A stretch of DNA of 50,022 bases from an uncultured bacterium (lineage in GTDB: Bacteria; Patescibacteriota; Minisyncoccia; Phycocordibacterales; Phycocordibacteraceae), in the NCBI GenBank assembly GCA_903994795.1, contig CAJEYI010000004.1, positions 1-50,022 of the forward strand, in the 5' to 3' direction. The notes beneath the pieces are model-generated. The model was given only the letters and a program-made list of their open reading frames with translations, was not told the DNA's origin and searched no databases. Positions 27,542 to 37,175 of the stretch are shown piece by piece (position 1 is the first letter of the stretch; each line of letters opens with the position of its first letter). Both the position numbers and the translations under genes were made by a program.

Positions 27542-29035
27542 ATGAGAAACACTTTTTTTTCTACCACATATAAGCGAGTAAGCGCTCTGTTTTTTGCACT
27601 CCTCCTACTTGTATCCTTGTCTGTGAGCACATTTCCAGAAAGAACAAATGCTCAGTTTGGAGGTGTTGTGTTCGATTTTCTAACTGAACTTGAGACAACA
27701 CTTAACATTACTCAACTTGCAGTTTTAAACCCAGTTGCATGGGCCGTTGCGAAATCCCTACTTCAGTCAGTTGTTAAGAGCACAATAAGCTCTATAAACA
27801 AAAACTCAAACGGAACACCGTCATACGTTACTAACCTCGCCTCAACACTTAAGAGTGTTGGTGATACTCAAGCAAACAGCTTTCTTTCTCAACTCCAAAC
27901 AAACGGCTCAATTAAATCACCCTTTCAGACCGCAGTTGCGTCCTATACCAAAAATAGCTACCTCCAGTCAACCGGCAACTCGGGATTCTTTTCCCAAAAC
28001 GCATATACCCTTGCCAAAGTTAGCCCAAATCCAACTATGGCATATAACGGTGGCATCTTTACTCAACAGGGCGGGGGAATGAGTGCGTTTATGAATGCTT
28101 GGTCGTACCAAGCAAATAATCCCTTGGGTGCAGCCACACTTGCGCAGGGCGCACTAGGCTCTCAAGTTGCAGCCGCACAAGACCAAGTAAAGACTGAGGC
28201 GAGCTGGGGACAAGGGTATCTTTCACAGCGACCAGCGAGCTCTGTTACCACCACAGGTGGAAGCTCATCAAAGACCACGGCTAGTAACCCGCTCTCTCTT
28301 TCAAGTCTAGCAACAGACTTAACAAAATCAATCCAAACACCAGGATCAACACTTAAATCATCGCTTGATAAAGCGGCAGGGTCAGGAATTGATACGCTCG
28401 TTAACGCGCACACATTTACGGAGGTCATCACTTCAATTCTTAGCCAACTAATAAATCAAGTCGTCGGCTCTGGAGGTCTCGCAGGAACCTCTCAGCCATC
28501 TACTGCAAGCGCATCAACATACTTCAATCAAACAGATCCTTCTCAAGCTACAATTAATAGCAACCTCACCAATTCATTCTCTACGACTATTTCAAATCAA
28601 ATTATTGGTGTCTTACAATTCCAACAAAACTGGACCACAATCAATTCAGCAGCACTTGCGGCAAACACCGCACTTTCAAGTACAACATGCTACCCAAATG
28701 CTCAAGCCACCATCACAAATATTGTGCAGCCAGTGCTTACGCAAGCATCTTCTGCGTTAGCGCAAGCAAGTGGGGCTGTTGTTGCTCTACGGAATATTCA
28801 AAATACACTGCCTAGTCCAAACAGCACAACAGATCAAACTGCGGCAATTTCCGCCGCATCCACAGCATACACATCTCTACTTAGTTCCACTTCAAGTCCT
28901 TCACTTCCAACAGCGACTGCGCTCGCGTATGCCCAAGCACAGAGCCAGGACACAGGTTCTAGCACCTCCTCACCACCATCGTTATATACTCAAATGAGAC
29001 AGCTCACTACTGCTGTGCAGAAATGCTCCCCATAA
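27542..29035 (+). CDS. Hypothetical secreted protein of the T4SS-like cluster
   Basis: Signal peptide MRNTFFSTTYKRVSALFFALLLLVSLSVS; ORF track starts at 27461 but the ATG at 27542 gives the signal peptide. Confidence 0.7.
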   Translation: MRNTFFSTTYKRVSALFFALLLLVSLSVSTFPERTNAQFGGVVFDFLTELETTLNITQLAVLNPVAWAVAKSLLQSVVKSTISSINKNSNGTPSYVTNLASTLKSVGDTQANSFLSQLQTNGSIKSPFQTAVASYTKNSYLQSTGNSGFFSQNAYTLAKVSPNPTMAYNGGIFTQQGGGMSAFMNAWSYQANNPLGAATLAQGALGSQVAAAQDQVKTEASWGQGYLSQRPASSVTTTGGSSSKTTASNPLSLSSLATDLTKSIQTPGSTLKSSLDKAAGSGIDTLVNAHTFTEVITSILSQLINQVVGSGGLAGTSQPSTASASTYFNQTDPSQATINSNLTNSFSTTISNQIIGVLQFQQNWTTINSAALAANTALSSTTCYPNAQATITNIVQPVLTQASSALAQASGAVVALRNIQNTLPSPNSTTDQTAAISAASTAYTSLLSSTSSPSLPTATALAYAQAQSQDTGSSTSSPPSLYTQMRQLTTAVQKCSP

Positions 29036-29038
29036 TTT

Positions 29039-31645
29039 ATGAACGTACATACCACAAAAAACAAAAATATCTCAAGGTGGAGCTTTTGTTTTTTTGCCAC
29101 ACTACTATTGGTGAGCAGTACTTCTTTTTTTCTCCCTAGTCATGTTTTAGCTCAAACTACACCAGCAGCCACACCCGTACTTCAAAGCAACCTCACTGCA
29201 GCTAACGGGTGGACAAGCGCAACTTGCCCCGCTTCACGCTACTTAAGCCCAGTGTGCTTTACTAATGCTCAAACAAAAGCAACTGCACTTTGCCAAAAAG
29301 ATTTGACTGGCCTTACGGGGGACACTTGTACGATAGTTAATTCTGATAATTCTCAAGTAATTACAGATGTAAGTGCTTCCGGAAAACCATCGACAGTTGC
29401 TGTTTCTGCTAACGGCAACATGACAGGTGATGGCTCATGTCAGCTTTTGCCAATGAGTAGTTGGGGGAATTGTGTAACGGGAGCACTTGCTACGGTTGCC
29501 GCTGGAATGGCCTCACTTGCCGGTTTCTTGCTGGGATTTGTGGGCGCATTCTTCAACTGGGTCGTGGTTATTACCGTATTCCAATTCGGTGCCTATTTTG
29601 GAAACTCTGCCGGACTTCTGGCTGCTTGGGGAATACTCCGTGATATTGGAAATATTGCTTTACTATTTGGATTTATTCTAATGGGTGTGCTGATGATTTT
29701 AGACCTGCACTCAGTCGACACACGGAAGGCAATTCCCCAATTGATTATTGTAGCTGTGCTGTTGAATTTTAGTTTGTTTGCCGCAGAGGCTGTTATAGAT
29801 GTTTCAAATGTGTTAAGTGCAGCTCTCTATAACCAAGCGGGTGGCGCTGTTGCGTGTGGTGTTGGGCAAAATACTGCAAAATGCGCTAGTGCAACAAACC
29901 AGGGAATAGCTGGTCAGATTTTAAATGCCGCAGGATTAAATGACGTATTTAGGGTTAATGGTGACACAGGAAATGGTGGCGCGTTATTAGCAATGAGCTC
30001 GAACGACAATGTACACAAGTTAATTGTATATATTGGCCTCACTATATTTATGTCTGTGACCATGGTTGTATTGCTGGCAGCAAGTATCATGCTGCTCATC
30101 AGGGGAATAACACTAACTATTGTAATGGTGCTCTCACCACTTGGTTTTGCAGCAATGGCACTTCCGCTTCCTGTTTTTAAAAGCCTTAGTGGTCAGTGGC
30201 AAAAAGCTTTATTTAGTCAGGCCTTTTTTGCTCCAGTGTATTTGTTGCTGGTATTGGTGAGCTTAAAGATTATGGATGCAGTTAAAACATCTCTAAGTCC
30301 TGCAGGAAGCACGCAAGGAACGTTGCTCCAGTCCCTACTCCAACCAAACACGTCACTCTCTGGCATCGTGCTTGTGTTTGCTTTGGTCATAGGGTTTATG
30401 ATTGCGGCACTCATGACTGCAAAGGGTATGGGCGCAATCGGTGCTGACTTTGCAACAAGTGTTGCAAGAAAAGGTGTTCAGAGCACAATGACAGCCCCAC
30501 TAAGACTTGGCGCGTATGGTGCAGGTGTCGGCTATCGAATGGGAATTGCGCCTCGATTTGATAGTGCAATAAATAAATATAACGCGAAGATTGGAGCTGC
30601 GAGAAAGCAGGGAGGGGCGGTGGGGGCACTCGCTAAAGTGTTTGATAATACTGCAGGTGGAGCAATAACGAACACTCTAGCAAAAGGCCGTGACGTTAAA
30701 ATAGGGGGGGCAATGTCTCTTGAGGAAAAGCGTAAGTCTGACAAGGCACGCCTCACAACAACGGTACGGGCAGCAGATAAAGCCAAAGCGAAATCTGACA
30801 TACTTGCAGGTCTTGGTGTGAAAGTTGATGCAAGTGGTAACCCGGTAAATGCGGCTGACCTGGACAAGCTTCAGGCAATGGAAAAATCTCTCCAAACAAT
30901 ACCCGTTGATGATGCTATCTCGATATTTAATGACCTTAAGGCAACGGATGCTCAGAGGGTTGGACAAATGCTTGGTACAAATAAATTTAAGACAATTATT
31001 GAGAACCATGATCTTGATCACACCGTACAGCATGAGCTTATTCATGGACGAAATGCGCCTATTCATGACGCTGTGGGTGACGCTGCAAGAATGGAAGCTG
31101 TATTGAAAGATAAGTCTGCAAAAGAAATGGAGCTTATACTCCTCCATGATCCCGAACTACTCACTCAAATTTATGATGAGGTAAATCCTAACACTCTTGG
31201 CAGTGTTGTGGACGAGGGCGTATCCACAAAGCTTCTTGAAGGAGATGCTGCAACACCTTCACAACGTGCACTTATACGTAGTAGAGGTATTAAGTATGAG
31301 AAAATGAATAATGAACTTGCAACATTAAACGATGATGGGCTAAAGAAATTAACGACAAAAATGAAAAACTTTGGAAAAGCCAAGGCTGATGTAATTAAAG
31401 CAGCAGCAGATAGAGTACAGCTAACAAAAGATCATGTCGCTTCAGTCATTGCCGAGGGTAAAATGACTGGGGCAGATCCCGACATCCTGCTTAATAAAAT
31501 CATTGCTTTTCACCGTGCTCACACCGGCACGGCAGGATATGATGATGCTGAATATGCACGTGTAAAAACACTAATAACAACGAAGAGAGCGGGTATTGAT
31601 TTCTTTGACATGAATAGAGGGGCAGCCGCACCGATAATGCCATAG
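29039..31645 (+). CDS. VirB6/TrbL-like polytopic membrane protein with long C-terminal soluble region
   Basis: Signal peptide, multiple TM helices (FLLGFVGAFFNWVVVITVFQFG, IALLFGFILMGVLMI, GIVLVFALVIGFMIAALMTAKGMG) inside the T4SS-like cluster. Confidence 0.7.
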   Translation: MNVHTTKNKNISRWSFCFFATLLLVSSTSFFLPSHVLAQTTPAATPVLQSNLTAANGWTSATCPASRYLSPVCFTNAQTKATALCQKDLTGLTGDTCTIVNSDNSQVITDVSASGKPSTVAVSANGNMTGDGSCQLLPMSSWGNCVTGALATVAAGMASLAGFLLGFVGAFFNWVVVITVFQFGAYFGNSAGLLAAWGILRDIGNIALLFGFILMGVLMILDLHSVDTRKAIPQLIIVAVLLNFSLFAAEAVIDVSNVLSAALYNQAGGAVACGVGQNTAKCASATNQGIAGQILNAAGLNDVFRVNGDTGNGGALLAMSSNDNVHKLIVYIGLTIFMSVTMVVLLAASIMLLIRGITLTIVMVLSPLGFAAMALPLPVFKSLSGQWQKALFSQAFFAPVYLLLVLVSLKIMDAVKTSLSPAGSTQGTLLQSLLQPNTSLSGIVLVFALVIGFMIAALMTAKGMGAIGADFATSVARKGVQSTMTAPLRLGAYGAGVGYRMGIAPRFDSAINKYNAKIGAARKQGGAVGALAKVFDNTAGGAITNTLAKGRDVKIGGAMSLEEKRKSDKARLTTTVRAADKAKAKSDILAGLGVKVDASGNPVNAADLDKLQAMEKSLQTIPVDDAISIFNDLKATDAQRVGQMLGTNKFKTIIENHDLDHTVQHELIHGRNAPIHDAVGDAARMEAVLKDKSAKEMELILLHDPELLTQIYDEVNPNTLGSVVDEGVSTKLLEGDAATPSQRALIRSRGIKYEKMNNELATLNDDGLKKLTTKMKNFGKAKADVIKAAADRVQLTKDHVASVIAEGKMTGADPDILLNKIIAFHRAHTGTAGYDDAEYARVKTLITTKRAGIDFFDMNRGAAAPIMP

Positions 31646-31647
31646 CC

Positions 31648-32727
31648 ATGATTATTACTGATGAACAATTTAGAAGTGCATATAGAGCTTTGCCGTTCGA
31701 GCTACGAGAATTTCTTGTTAGTGATGACTTGACCAATATCACACAAAGCATTGGAAAATCCTTTGGTTTACATGTAGACACAGTCGGTGCTCTTGAAAGG
31801 GAGGTTACAAATATGCTACTCGGACTTATTAACCCTCAGCAATTTGTTGGAGAATTGAAATCTGTTGGCATTCCTGCGGATGTAATTGGTCCAATTGTTG
31901 AAGAATTGAATGCAAAGATATTCATGCCACTTCGTGAAAAGATGCAAAATCCTGACCAGGATACCGATGATGAAGACGAGGATGACGACACACCTAGAGC
32001 ACCGCAACCCACCGCAAACGCCATGCCTACTTCAGTACCAGTTTCAGCTCCCACACCAGCACCAATGCCACCGGTAGCTCCACAACAATTCCCAGCACCT
32101 CCCAATCCTACTCTTACATACACTCAACCCGCGCCAACACCAACAGCTGCTCCGGCACCCATCGTACCAGCCCCTACATACGCACCGCCACAAGCACCCA
32201 TATCTGCTCCTCAACCATCTATCTCACAATTCGCTGAGCCATTTGGACGTGTAGTTGCGCCAGTTGTACCTCCAGCTCCTGCAACTCCACCAATGCCAAC
32301 TGTTTCAAGACCATTTCCGCAACCAATATCTACTCCAGCACCTCTTCCGTCAGCTCCTTCACCACTACCGCCTGCACTAACCCCTTCAGTACCAACTGGT
32401 CCAATTCCTGGCGCGCGGACTATGAAGCAGGATATGCAACGTGCCGAAGAAATCCAAAAAAGTGCACACACCTCTACTGCTTCTCGTTCTTCTGCAGTAA
32501 CTGCCAATCCATACACGTATGTGCCCCCGACTGTTGAACGCCCACCAGTAGCTATGAAGATCCAGCAGCCTGATGATGGAGTTATTTCAGGAGAGGGAAG
32601 TACACCAACACAAAAACCAACACCTGCGGCTGCCACCGCTACTGCTCCACGCACAGAAAACAAAGAAAGTTTATATTCTGCTCTTAAACAATACGGTATA
32701 GATCCGTATCGGGAACCACCAGAATAA
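31648..32727 (+). CDS. Hypothetical protein with extended Pro/Ala-rich region
   Basis: 359-aa ORF; APTPAPMPPVAPQQFPAPP low complexity. Confidence 0.7.
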   Translation: MIITDEQFRSAYRALPFELREFLVSDDLTNITQSIGKSFGLHVDTVGALEREVTNMLLGLINPQQFVGELKSVGIPADVIGPIVEELNAKIFMPLREKMQNPDQDTDDEDEDDDTPRAPQPTANAMPTSVPVSAPTPAPMPPVAPQQFPAPPNPTLTYTQPAPTPTAAPAPIVPAPTYAPPQAPISAPQPSISQFAEPFGRVVAPVVPPAPATPPMPTVSRPFPQPISTPAPLPSAPSPLPPALTPSVPTGPIPGARTMKQDMQRAEEIQKSAHTSTASRSSAVTANPYTYVPPTVERPPVAMKIQQPDDGVISGEGSTPTQKPTPAAATATAPRTENKESLYSALKQYGIDPYREPPE

Positions 32728-32749
32728 TTTTGTCTGATATACTTTAGTA

Positions 32750-33160
32750 ATGGAGTATCAGGTACCGCAGTTTATTGAAGTTGAAGATAAGATCTTTGGC
32801 CCATTAACACTTAAACAGTTCATATATTTGGCTGGTGGTGCTGGGTTGTGTGCCGTACTTATTCTAAATCTTCATGCGATTGGATTTGTGCTCGCTGTTC
32901 CAATAGCAGCATTCTCTGCCGCACTAGCGTTTTATAAAATAAACAGTAAGTCATTTACTGACATAGTAGAGGCTGGTTTTAATTTCTACACTAGCGGCAG
33001 ACTCTATTTATGGAAGAAGGACTCAGTTCCAACTAAGAAAGCTCAAGTTGCACCCGCGACTAACGTCACTCGTCAGAAACTAAGCCTTTCGAAAGGGAAG
33101 TTGCGTGATCTTGCGTGGTCTCTCGATATAAAGGATAGCCCGACAAATAATCCTTCCTAA
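32750..33160 (+). CDS. PrgI-family (VirB3-like) protein
   Basis: MEYQVPQFIEVEDKIFGPLTLKQFIYLAGGAGLCAVL. Confidence 0.82.
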   Translation: MEYQVPQFIEVEDKIFGPLTLKQFIYLAGGAGLCAVLILNLHAIGFVLAVPIAAFSAALAFYKINSKSFTDIVEAGFNFYTSGRLYLWKKDSVPTKKAQVAPATNVTRQKLSLSKGKLRDLAWSLDIKDSPTNNPS

Positions 33161-33161
33161 T

Positions 33162-33797
33162 ATGGCTACAACCAAAGCAACCCAGTCATTTGTTCCCGTT
33201 CAAGAAGTCAGAAATGGCGTCATTCTTTTGAAGGATGGAGGGTACCGTGGCATTCTTATGTGTTCATCAGTGAACTTCTCACTCAAATCAGAAGATGAAC
33301 AGCGAGGAATTATTGGAGGATTTCAGTCTTTTTTAAATACCCTTGATTTCACGGTACAAATTGTTGTGCACTCTCGAAAAATGGATATACGACCATATCT
33401 CGAACTTCTCCAATCGAGAGCAGACGCGCAAACAACAGAACTCATGCGCCTTCAGCTTCGAGAATATATATCTTTTATTGAAAACTTCATTGTTGGTGCT
33501 GACATTATGACTAAAACTTTCTACGTAATTGTTCCGTATTCACCAGGTGGTTCTACTGAGATAGCGCGTACATTTGGGTTTGGAAGTAAAAAAACCGGCA
33601 CAGACGACGCTTCTAAAGATCAAGCATTTGAAGAAGAGCGTGTGCAACTTGAACAGCGCATGTCTCTCGTTGCAAATGGCCTGTCTTCTTCAGGACTGCG
33701 CGCAATACCACTTGGCACAGAGGAAATTATTGAACTTTTGTATCGCTCCTTTAACTTAGGCGATATGGAAAACCCTATTCGCTACGCAAACGCATAA
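33162..33797 (+). CDS. TraC/VirB4 N-terminal-domain-like protein, separately encoded
   Basis: SFVPVQEVRNGVILLKDGGYRGILMCSSVNF...; sits directly before the VirB4 ATPase gene. Confidence 0.65.
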   Translation: MATTKATQSFVPVQEVRNGVILLKDGGYRGILMCSSVNFSLKSEDEQRGIIGGFQSFLNTLDFTVQIVVHSRKMDIRPYLELLQSRADAQTTELMRLQLREYISFIENFIVGADIMTKTFYVIVPYSPGGSTEIARTFGFGSKKTGTDDASKDQAFEEERVQLEQRMSLVANGLSSSGLRAIPLGTEEIIELLYRSFNLGDMENPIRYANA

Positions 33798-33801
33798 CTG
33801 T

Positions 33802-35625
33802 ATGGCACTACTAGACTTCTTTAATAAAAAGAATGCGGACGAAACACCTGAAATAACACCGGTACTTCCGGGTGATATATACGCACAAGGCGAGCTCGAT
33901 CTCGCTGATACTATTGCACCAGCAGCCCTGAAGGTGGGTTCGAAGGATTTGGAAATTGGCGAGAAATTCTCGCGATCTTTCTACACAATTTCATACCCTC
34001 GTTTCCTTGCTGATAGTTGGTTCATGCCAATTATAAATCTTGATAAGGTGTTTGATGTTGGAATTTTCATTCACCCTATCGATACAGGCCTCGCCCTACG
34101 GGGATTCCAGAGAAAAGTTGCAGAAGTACAAAGCCAAATCTCTGACAGGGAAGAGAAGGGTCTTGTGCGCGACCCAATGCTTGATACTGCATATCAAGAT
34201 CTTGAAAACCTTCGTGATCAGCTGCAGCAGGCTCAGGAGCACCTATTCGATGTGGGGCTCTATCTCACCATATATGGCTCATCTGCTGAAGAATTAGACA
34301 AGATCGAGGGCGACGTCCGTGGAATCCTTGACTCGAAACTTATCTATACGAAGCCTGCACTCTTTCAGCAGGAGCAAGGATTTCGCTCAACTCTGCCCCT
34401 TGCAAATGACGAACTTGAAGTTAACTCAAAACTGAACTCGGCACCCCTATCCTCAATATTCCCGTTTGTGTCATTTGACCTCACAAGTGATCGTGGAATT
34501 CTGTATGGAATTAATCGTCATAACTCTTCACTCATCCTTTTCGATCGTTTCTCCCTTGAGAACTATAACTCTGTGACCTTTGCAAAATCTGGATCTGGAA
34601 AATCATATGCAGTGAAGCTCGAAATTCTTCGATCGTTGATGTTTGATGTTGATGTGATTGTTATTGACCCCGAGAAAGAATATGAATACCTCGCTCAGGC
34701 GACCGGGGGTCGCCTGTTCAACATTTCTCTTTCTTCAGAAAACCACATTAATCCGTTCGACCTACCACCAGTGAAAGAAGATGAGGAGCCGGCAGATATT
34801 CTACGCTCAAACATTATTAATCTTGTTGGTTTGTTTAGAATTATGCTCGGTGGTCTGTCTCCCGAAGAAGACGCAATTATTGATCGTGCCATTTCTGAAA
34901 CGTATGCACTAAAAGATATCACTGGCGAGGCAGATTTTACTGGTATTGAAGCTCCACTCCTTTCTGACTTCGAGAGCGTGCTTGCGGGTATGGAGGGAAG
35001 TGAGTCACTCGTCCAACGTCTTTCGAAATATACCCATGGTACCTGGGCTGGCTTCCTTAATCAGCCAACGAATGTCGACATAAATAAGCAGTTTATAGTG
35101 TTCTCAGTCCGCGACATGGAAGACGAGCTAAAGCCGATCGCTATGTATATTGTGACGCACTTTATTTGGAATGCTATACGCCATGAACTCAAAAAACGTC
35201 TCCTTATAATTGATGAGGCGTGGTGGATGATGAAAGCTGAAGACACAGCTTCTTTCCTCTACAGTCTTGCAAAGCGTGGTCGAAAGTACTATTTGGGTGT
35301 ATCCACAATCACTCAAGATGTTGAGGACTTCTTGCGCTCTCCTTATGGAAAACCGATTCTCACAAACTCATCCATTCAGCTCCTACTCAAACAGTCACCA
35401 ACAACAATAGGTGTCCTTCAAGAAACCTTTAACCTCACCGATGAGGAAAAATATTTACTCCTAGAGTCTGGGGTAGGGGAGGGGTTATTCTTTGCCGGCC
35501 TTAAACACGTAGCTATCAAGGTTGTAGCCTCATATACTGAGGACCAGATCATCACTTCAGACCCTTCTCAACTCCTCGCTATTAAACAAGAAAAGACTCG
35601 ACACGACGGACTTGAGCAGGAATAA
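33802..35625 (+). CDS. VirB4/TraC-family T4SS ATPase
   Basis: GILYGINRHNSSLILFDRFSLENYNSVTFAKSGSGKSYAVKLE, RLLIIDEAWWMMK, TITQDVEDFL. Confidence 0.92.
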   Translation: MALLDFFNKKNADETPEITPVLPGDIYAQGELDLADTIAPAALKVGSKDLEIGEKFSRSFYTISYPRFLADSWFMPIINLDKVFDVGIFIHPIDTGLALRGFQRKVAEVQSQISDREEKGLVRDPMLDTAYQDLENLRDQLQQAQEHLFDVGLYLTIYGSSAEELDKIEGDVRGILDSKLIYTKPALFQQEQGFRSTLPLANDELEVNSKLNSAPLSSIFPFVSFDLTSDRGILYGINRHNSSLILFDRFSLENYNSVTFAKSGSGKSYAVKLEILRSLMFDVDVIVIDPEKEYEYLAQATGGRLFNISLSSENHINPFDLPPVKEDEEPADILRSNIINLVGLFRIMLGGLSPEEDAIIDRAISETYALKDITGEADFTGIEAPLLSDFESVLAGMEGSESLVQRLSKYTHGTWAGFLNQPTNVDINKQFIVFSVRDMEDELKPIAMYIVTHFIWNAIRHELKKRLLIIDEAWWMMKAEDTASFLYSLAKRGRKYYLGVSTITQDVEDFLRSPYGKPILTNSSIQLLLKQSPTTIGVLQETFNLTDEEKYLLLESGVGEGLFFAGLKHVAIKVVASYTEDQIITSDPSQLLAIKQEKTRHDGLEQE

Positions 35626-35633
35626 TCTTTTGT

Positions 35634-36110
35634 ATGAGTACGCCAGAAGCAAAAAATTACACAATAAGCACGTTGCTTGCGATATTCTTTATTGGAATAG
35701 CCGTCTTCTTCGATGCCACTAAACTCCTACTCTTGCTTGTTTCTGCAGTTCCGCTTGTAGGAGCACCTATCGGACTCCTTGCTTCTTGGGTTGATTCTAT
35801 GTTTGAGTTCATACTTATTACGGTGGGCTTATATCTTGCGGGAGCATATAAAGGTCGAAATGCTATGTCCAACGGCTTAGTAACAATGGGTATGGGAATG
35901 ATAGACCTTATTCCACTTATCAACGATTTTCCGACAACGACTGGTGCCGTCATTTTCATAATTATCACATCTCGCATAGGAGATAAGGCAGAACAGTTAA
36001 AAAACACTAAACGAAATATTGTGGCTGCGCAAAAAAGGCAAGAGCAGCTGCGAAGAGAGAAACTTCAAAAAGAAGCTGCTCAACGTGCACTTCAAAGCAG
36101 ACAAGCATAG
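35634..36110 (+). CDS. Hypothetical membrane protein
   Basis: 158-aa ORF with several hydrophobic segments and a charged C-terminus. Confidence 0.65.
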   Translation: MSTPEAKNYTISTLLAIFFIGIAVFFDATKLLLLLVSAVPLVGAPIGLLASWVDSMFEFILITVGLYLAGAYKGRNAMSNGLVTMGMGMIDLIPLINDFPTTTGAVIFIIITSRIGDKAEQLKNTKRNIVAAQKRQEQLRREKLQKEAAQRALQSRQA

Positions 36111-36143
36111 AGTCTTGCATAACAACACACAAGGCTCTATGCT
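36104..36143 (+). terminator. Intra-operon hairpin, possible attenuator
   Basis: AGCATAGAG-TCTTG...CAAGG-CTCTATGCT overlapping the upstream stop codon. Confidence 0.6.
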
Positions 36144-36174
36144 CCCTGTTGTGTGAGGCGTGTATACTAATAGT

Positions 36175-37167
36175 ATGAGGCGTATTTTTGTACTTATTTT
36201 CGCACTAGTCTTTCTTGTTGCTGTGCCTGCATATGCTCAGACTGATTTAACTGCAACCGGCGGACCTGACCCATTAACTTTAAGTGTGAGTCCTGATTTC
36301 CCAACACCATACCAAACAATTACTGTAACCCCATCCAGTACTGTGTTTGATATCACAAGTGCTGTTGTGACCGCAGCAGTAAATGGGAAGCAGGTATATA
36401 AAGGTACAGGAAGTACTGGTATAAATATTCAACTCGGAGGACCTGGCACCATAACGAACATTACCGTTACGGCATCTGGTGGGGGAAAGACGTACACAAA
36501 GAAGCTCACTCTTGAGCCCGCAACTGTGGCACTTGTGGTTGAGCCAGTTACCACCACACACCCTTTCTATAAAGGCGGAAGTCTTGTCGCGTCAGAAGGT
36601 CCGGTGCACATAGTCGCAATTCCTGATTTTCGTACAAGTAGTGGGACAGAAATTGATCCCTCCACACTTACGTACGACTGGTCTCTTGGGGACCAAGCAC
36701 TTGATAGTGCTTCAGGGATAGGACAAGCCGTTCTTGAGGCTACAGCTCCACAAAAATACCGAGACGCAACGCTTTCAGTTACCGTTACTAATCCCGCTAA
36801 TACAATGGTGGCGAAAGCAGAAACCACAATCTCTCCTGTTGACCCAATCACCCAAATATATAGAGATGATCCTTTATTAGGTCCTTTATATGACATCGCC
36901 CTTACTGACTCGTATACCATGTCTGGTACTGAGGACACCTACCTTGGTGTACCATATTATTTCTCAGGTTCACCTACTTTAGATTGGACGGTAAATGGCT
37001 CAGATAGTGGAACCGACCCAAATATTACTGTACGCGCAACAGGGAGTGGAGCAGGAACTGCTCAAATAGCATTCACAGCCACTAATTCTGCATTGTCACT
37101 CACAGCAAATAGTATTCTCTCAGTATTGTTTGGTCAAAATAAACCCTTGGGCATCTTAGGGCTATAA
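36175..37167 (+). CDS. Hypothetical secreted protein with Ig/PKD-like repeats
   Basis: Signal peptide MRRIFVLIFALVFLVAVPAYA; beta-rich TYDWSLGD, LDWTVNGSD. Confidence 0.65.
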   Translation: MRRIFVLIFALVFLVAVPAYAQTDLTATGGPDPLTLSVSPDFPTPYQTITVTPSSTVFDITSAVVTAAVNGKQVYKGTGSTGINIQLGGPGTITNITVTASGGGKTYTKKLTLEPATVALVVEPVTTTHPFYKGGSLVASEGPVHIVAIPDFRTSSGTEIDPSTLTYDWSLGDQALDSASGIGQAVLEATAPQKYRDATLSVTVTNPANTMVAKAETTISPVDPITQIYRDDPLLGPLYDIALTDSYTMSGTEDTYLGVPYYFSGSPTLDWTVNGSDSGTDPNITVRATGSGAGTAQIAFTATNSALSLTANSILSVLFGQNKPLGILGL

Positions 37168-37175
37168 TAATAACC

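Noticed and set aside
31816-32663. Antisense ORFs over the Pro/Ala-rich gene (31836-32123 and 32211-32663)
   Set aside because: They are mirror-image Gly/Ala/Val-rich frames of a low-complexity coding sequence
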